Below, one piece after another: positions 5,924 to 5,924 of a stretch of 5,924 nt of DNA. Under the pieces are notes generated by a model. That model was not told the DNA's origin, searched no databases, and saw only the letters and a list, made by a program, of their open reading frames with translations. The stretch is from Archaeoglobales archaeon (lineage in GTDB: Archaea; Halobacteriota; Archaeoglobi; Archaeoglobales; Archaeoglobaceae), in the NCBI GenBank assembly GCA_003663055.1, contig QMZF01000078.1, forward strand, positions 1 through 5,924, in the 5' to 3' direction. The stretch's first letter is position 1. Every line of letters starts with the position of its first letter. The position numbers and the translations under genes were made by a program.

Positions 5924-5924
5924 A

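Overview
The window looks like chromosomal DNA of a euryarchaeon that uses methanofuran and tetrahydromethanopterin. The Archaeoglobales (Archaeoglobus, Ferroglobus, Geoglobus) are the best guess. The reasons are two adjacent methanofuran biosynthesis genes (mfnF, mfnE), archaeal elongation factor 1-beta beside an archaeal Zn-ribbon protein, an archaeal TATA-like promoter, and short AT-leaning spacers. The genus is inferred from gene content and style, not from a database match. Every convincing gene is on the + strand.

Left flank (2-1118): the remains of an ABC-2 type transporter permease whose 5' end lies outside the window. Its reading frame is broken twice, near 412 and near 577, each time by what looks like one missing base. 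An intergenic stretch of about 190 bases follows, with archaeal TATA-like elements just ahead of the next gene.

Core (1311-5305): a tight, apparently intact gene run. In order it holds an AAA-family ATPase with an N-terminal region I do not recognise; a PhnP-like metallo-beta-lactamase-fold phosphodiesterase, 1 base downstream; MfnF, overlapping by 20 bases; MfnE, 14 bases downstream or overlapping by ATGA if an earlier start is used; a 53-residue protein with four CxxC knuckles, 13 bases downstream; and aEF-1beta, 12 bases downstream. The spacing suggests one transcript with translational coupling. It joins late cofactor biosynthesis (activation of the aminomethylfuran unit by MfnE, condensation with glutamyltyramine by MfnF) to translation genes.

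Right flank (5309-5923): a glyoxalase II-like metallo-beta-lactamase-fold hydrolase, 3 bases after aEF-1beta. An in-frame TAA at codon 165 interrupts it. The same frame continues open to 5923 and encodes the missing C-terminus, including the last predicted metal-ligand histidine.

No RNA gene, CRISPR array, insertion sequence or phage feature was found, and I see no clear novel defence or mobile system. The points most worth a second look are the three lesions in the two flanking genes, which may be real pseudogenization or sequencing error, the uncharacterised AAA ATPase coupled to a PhnP-like hydrolase, and the methanofuran/translation gene mix.
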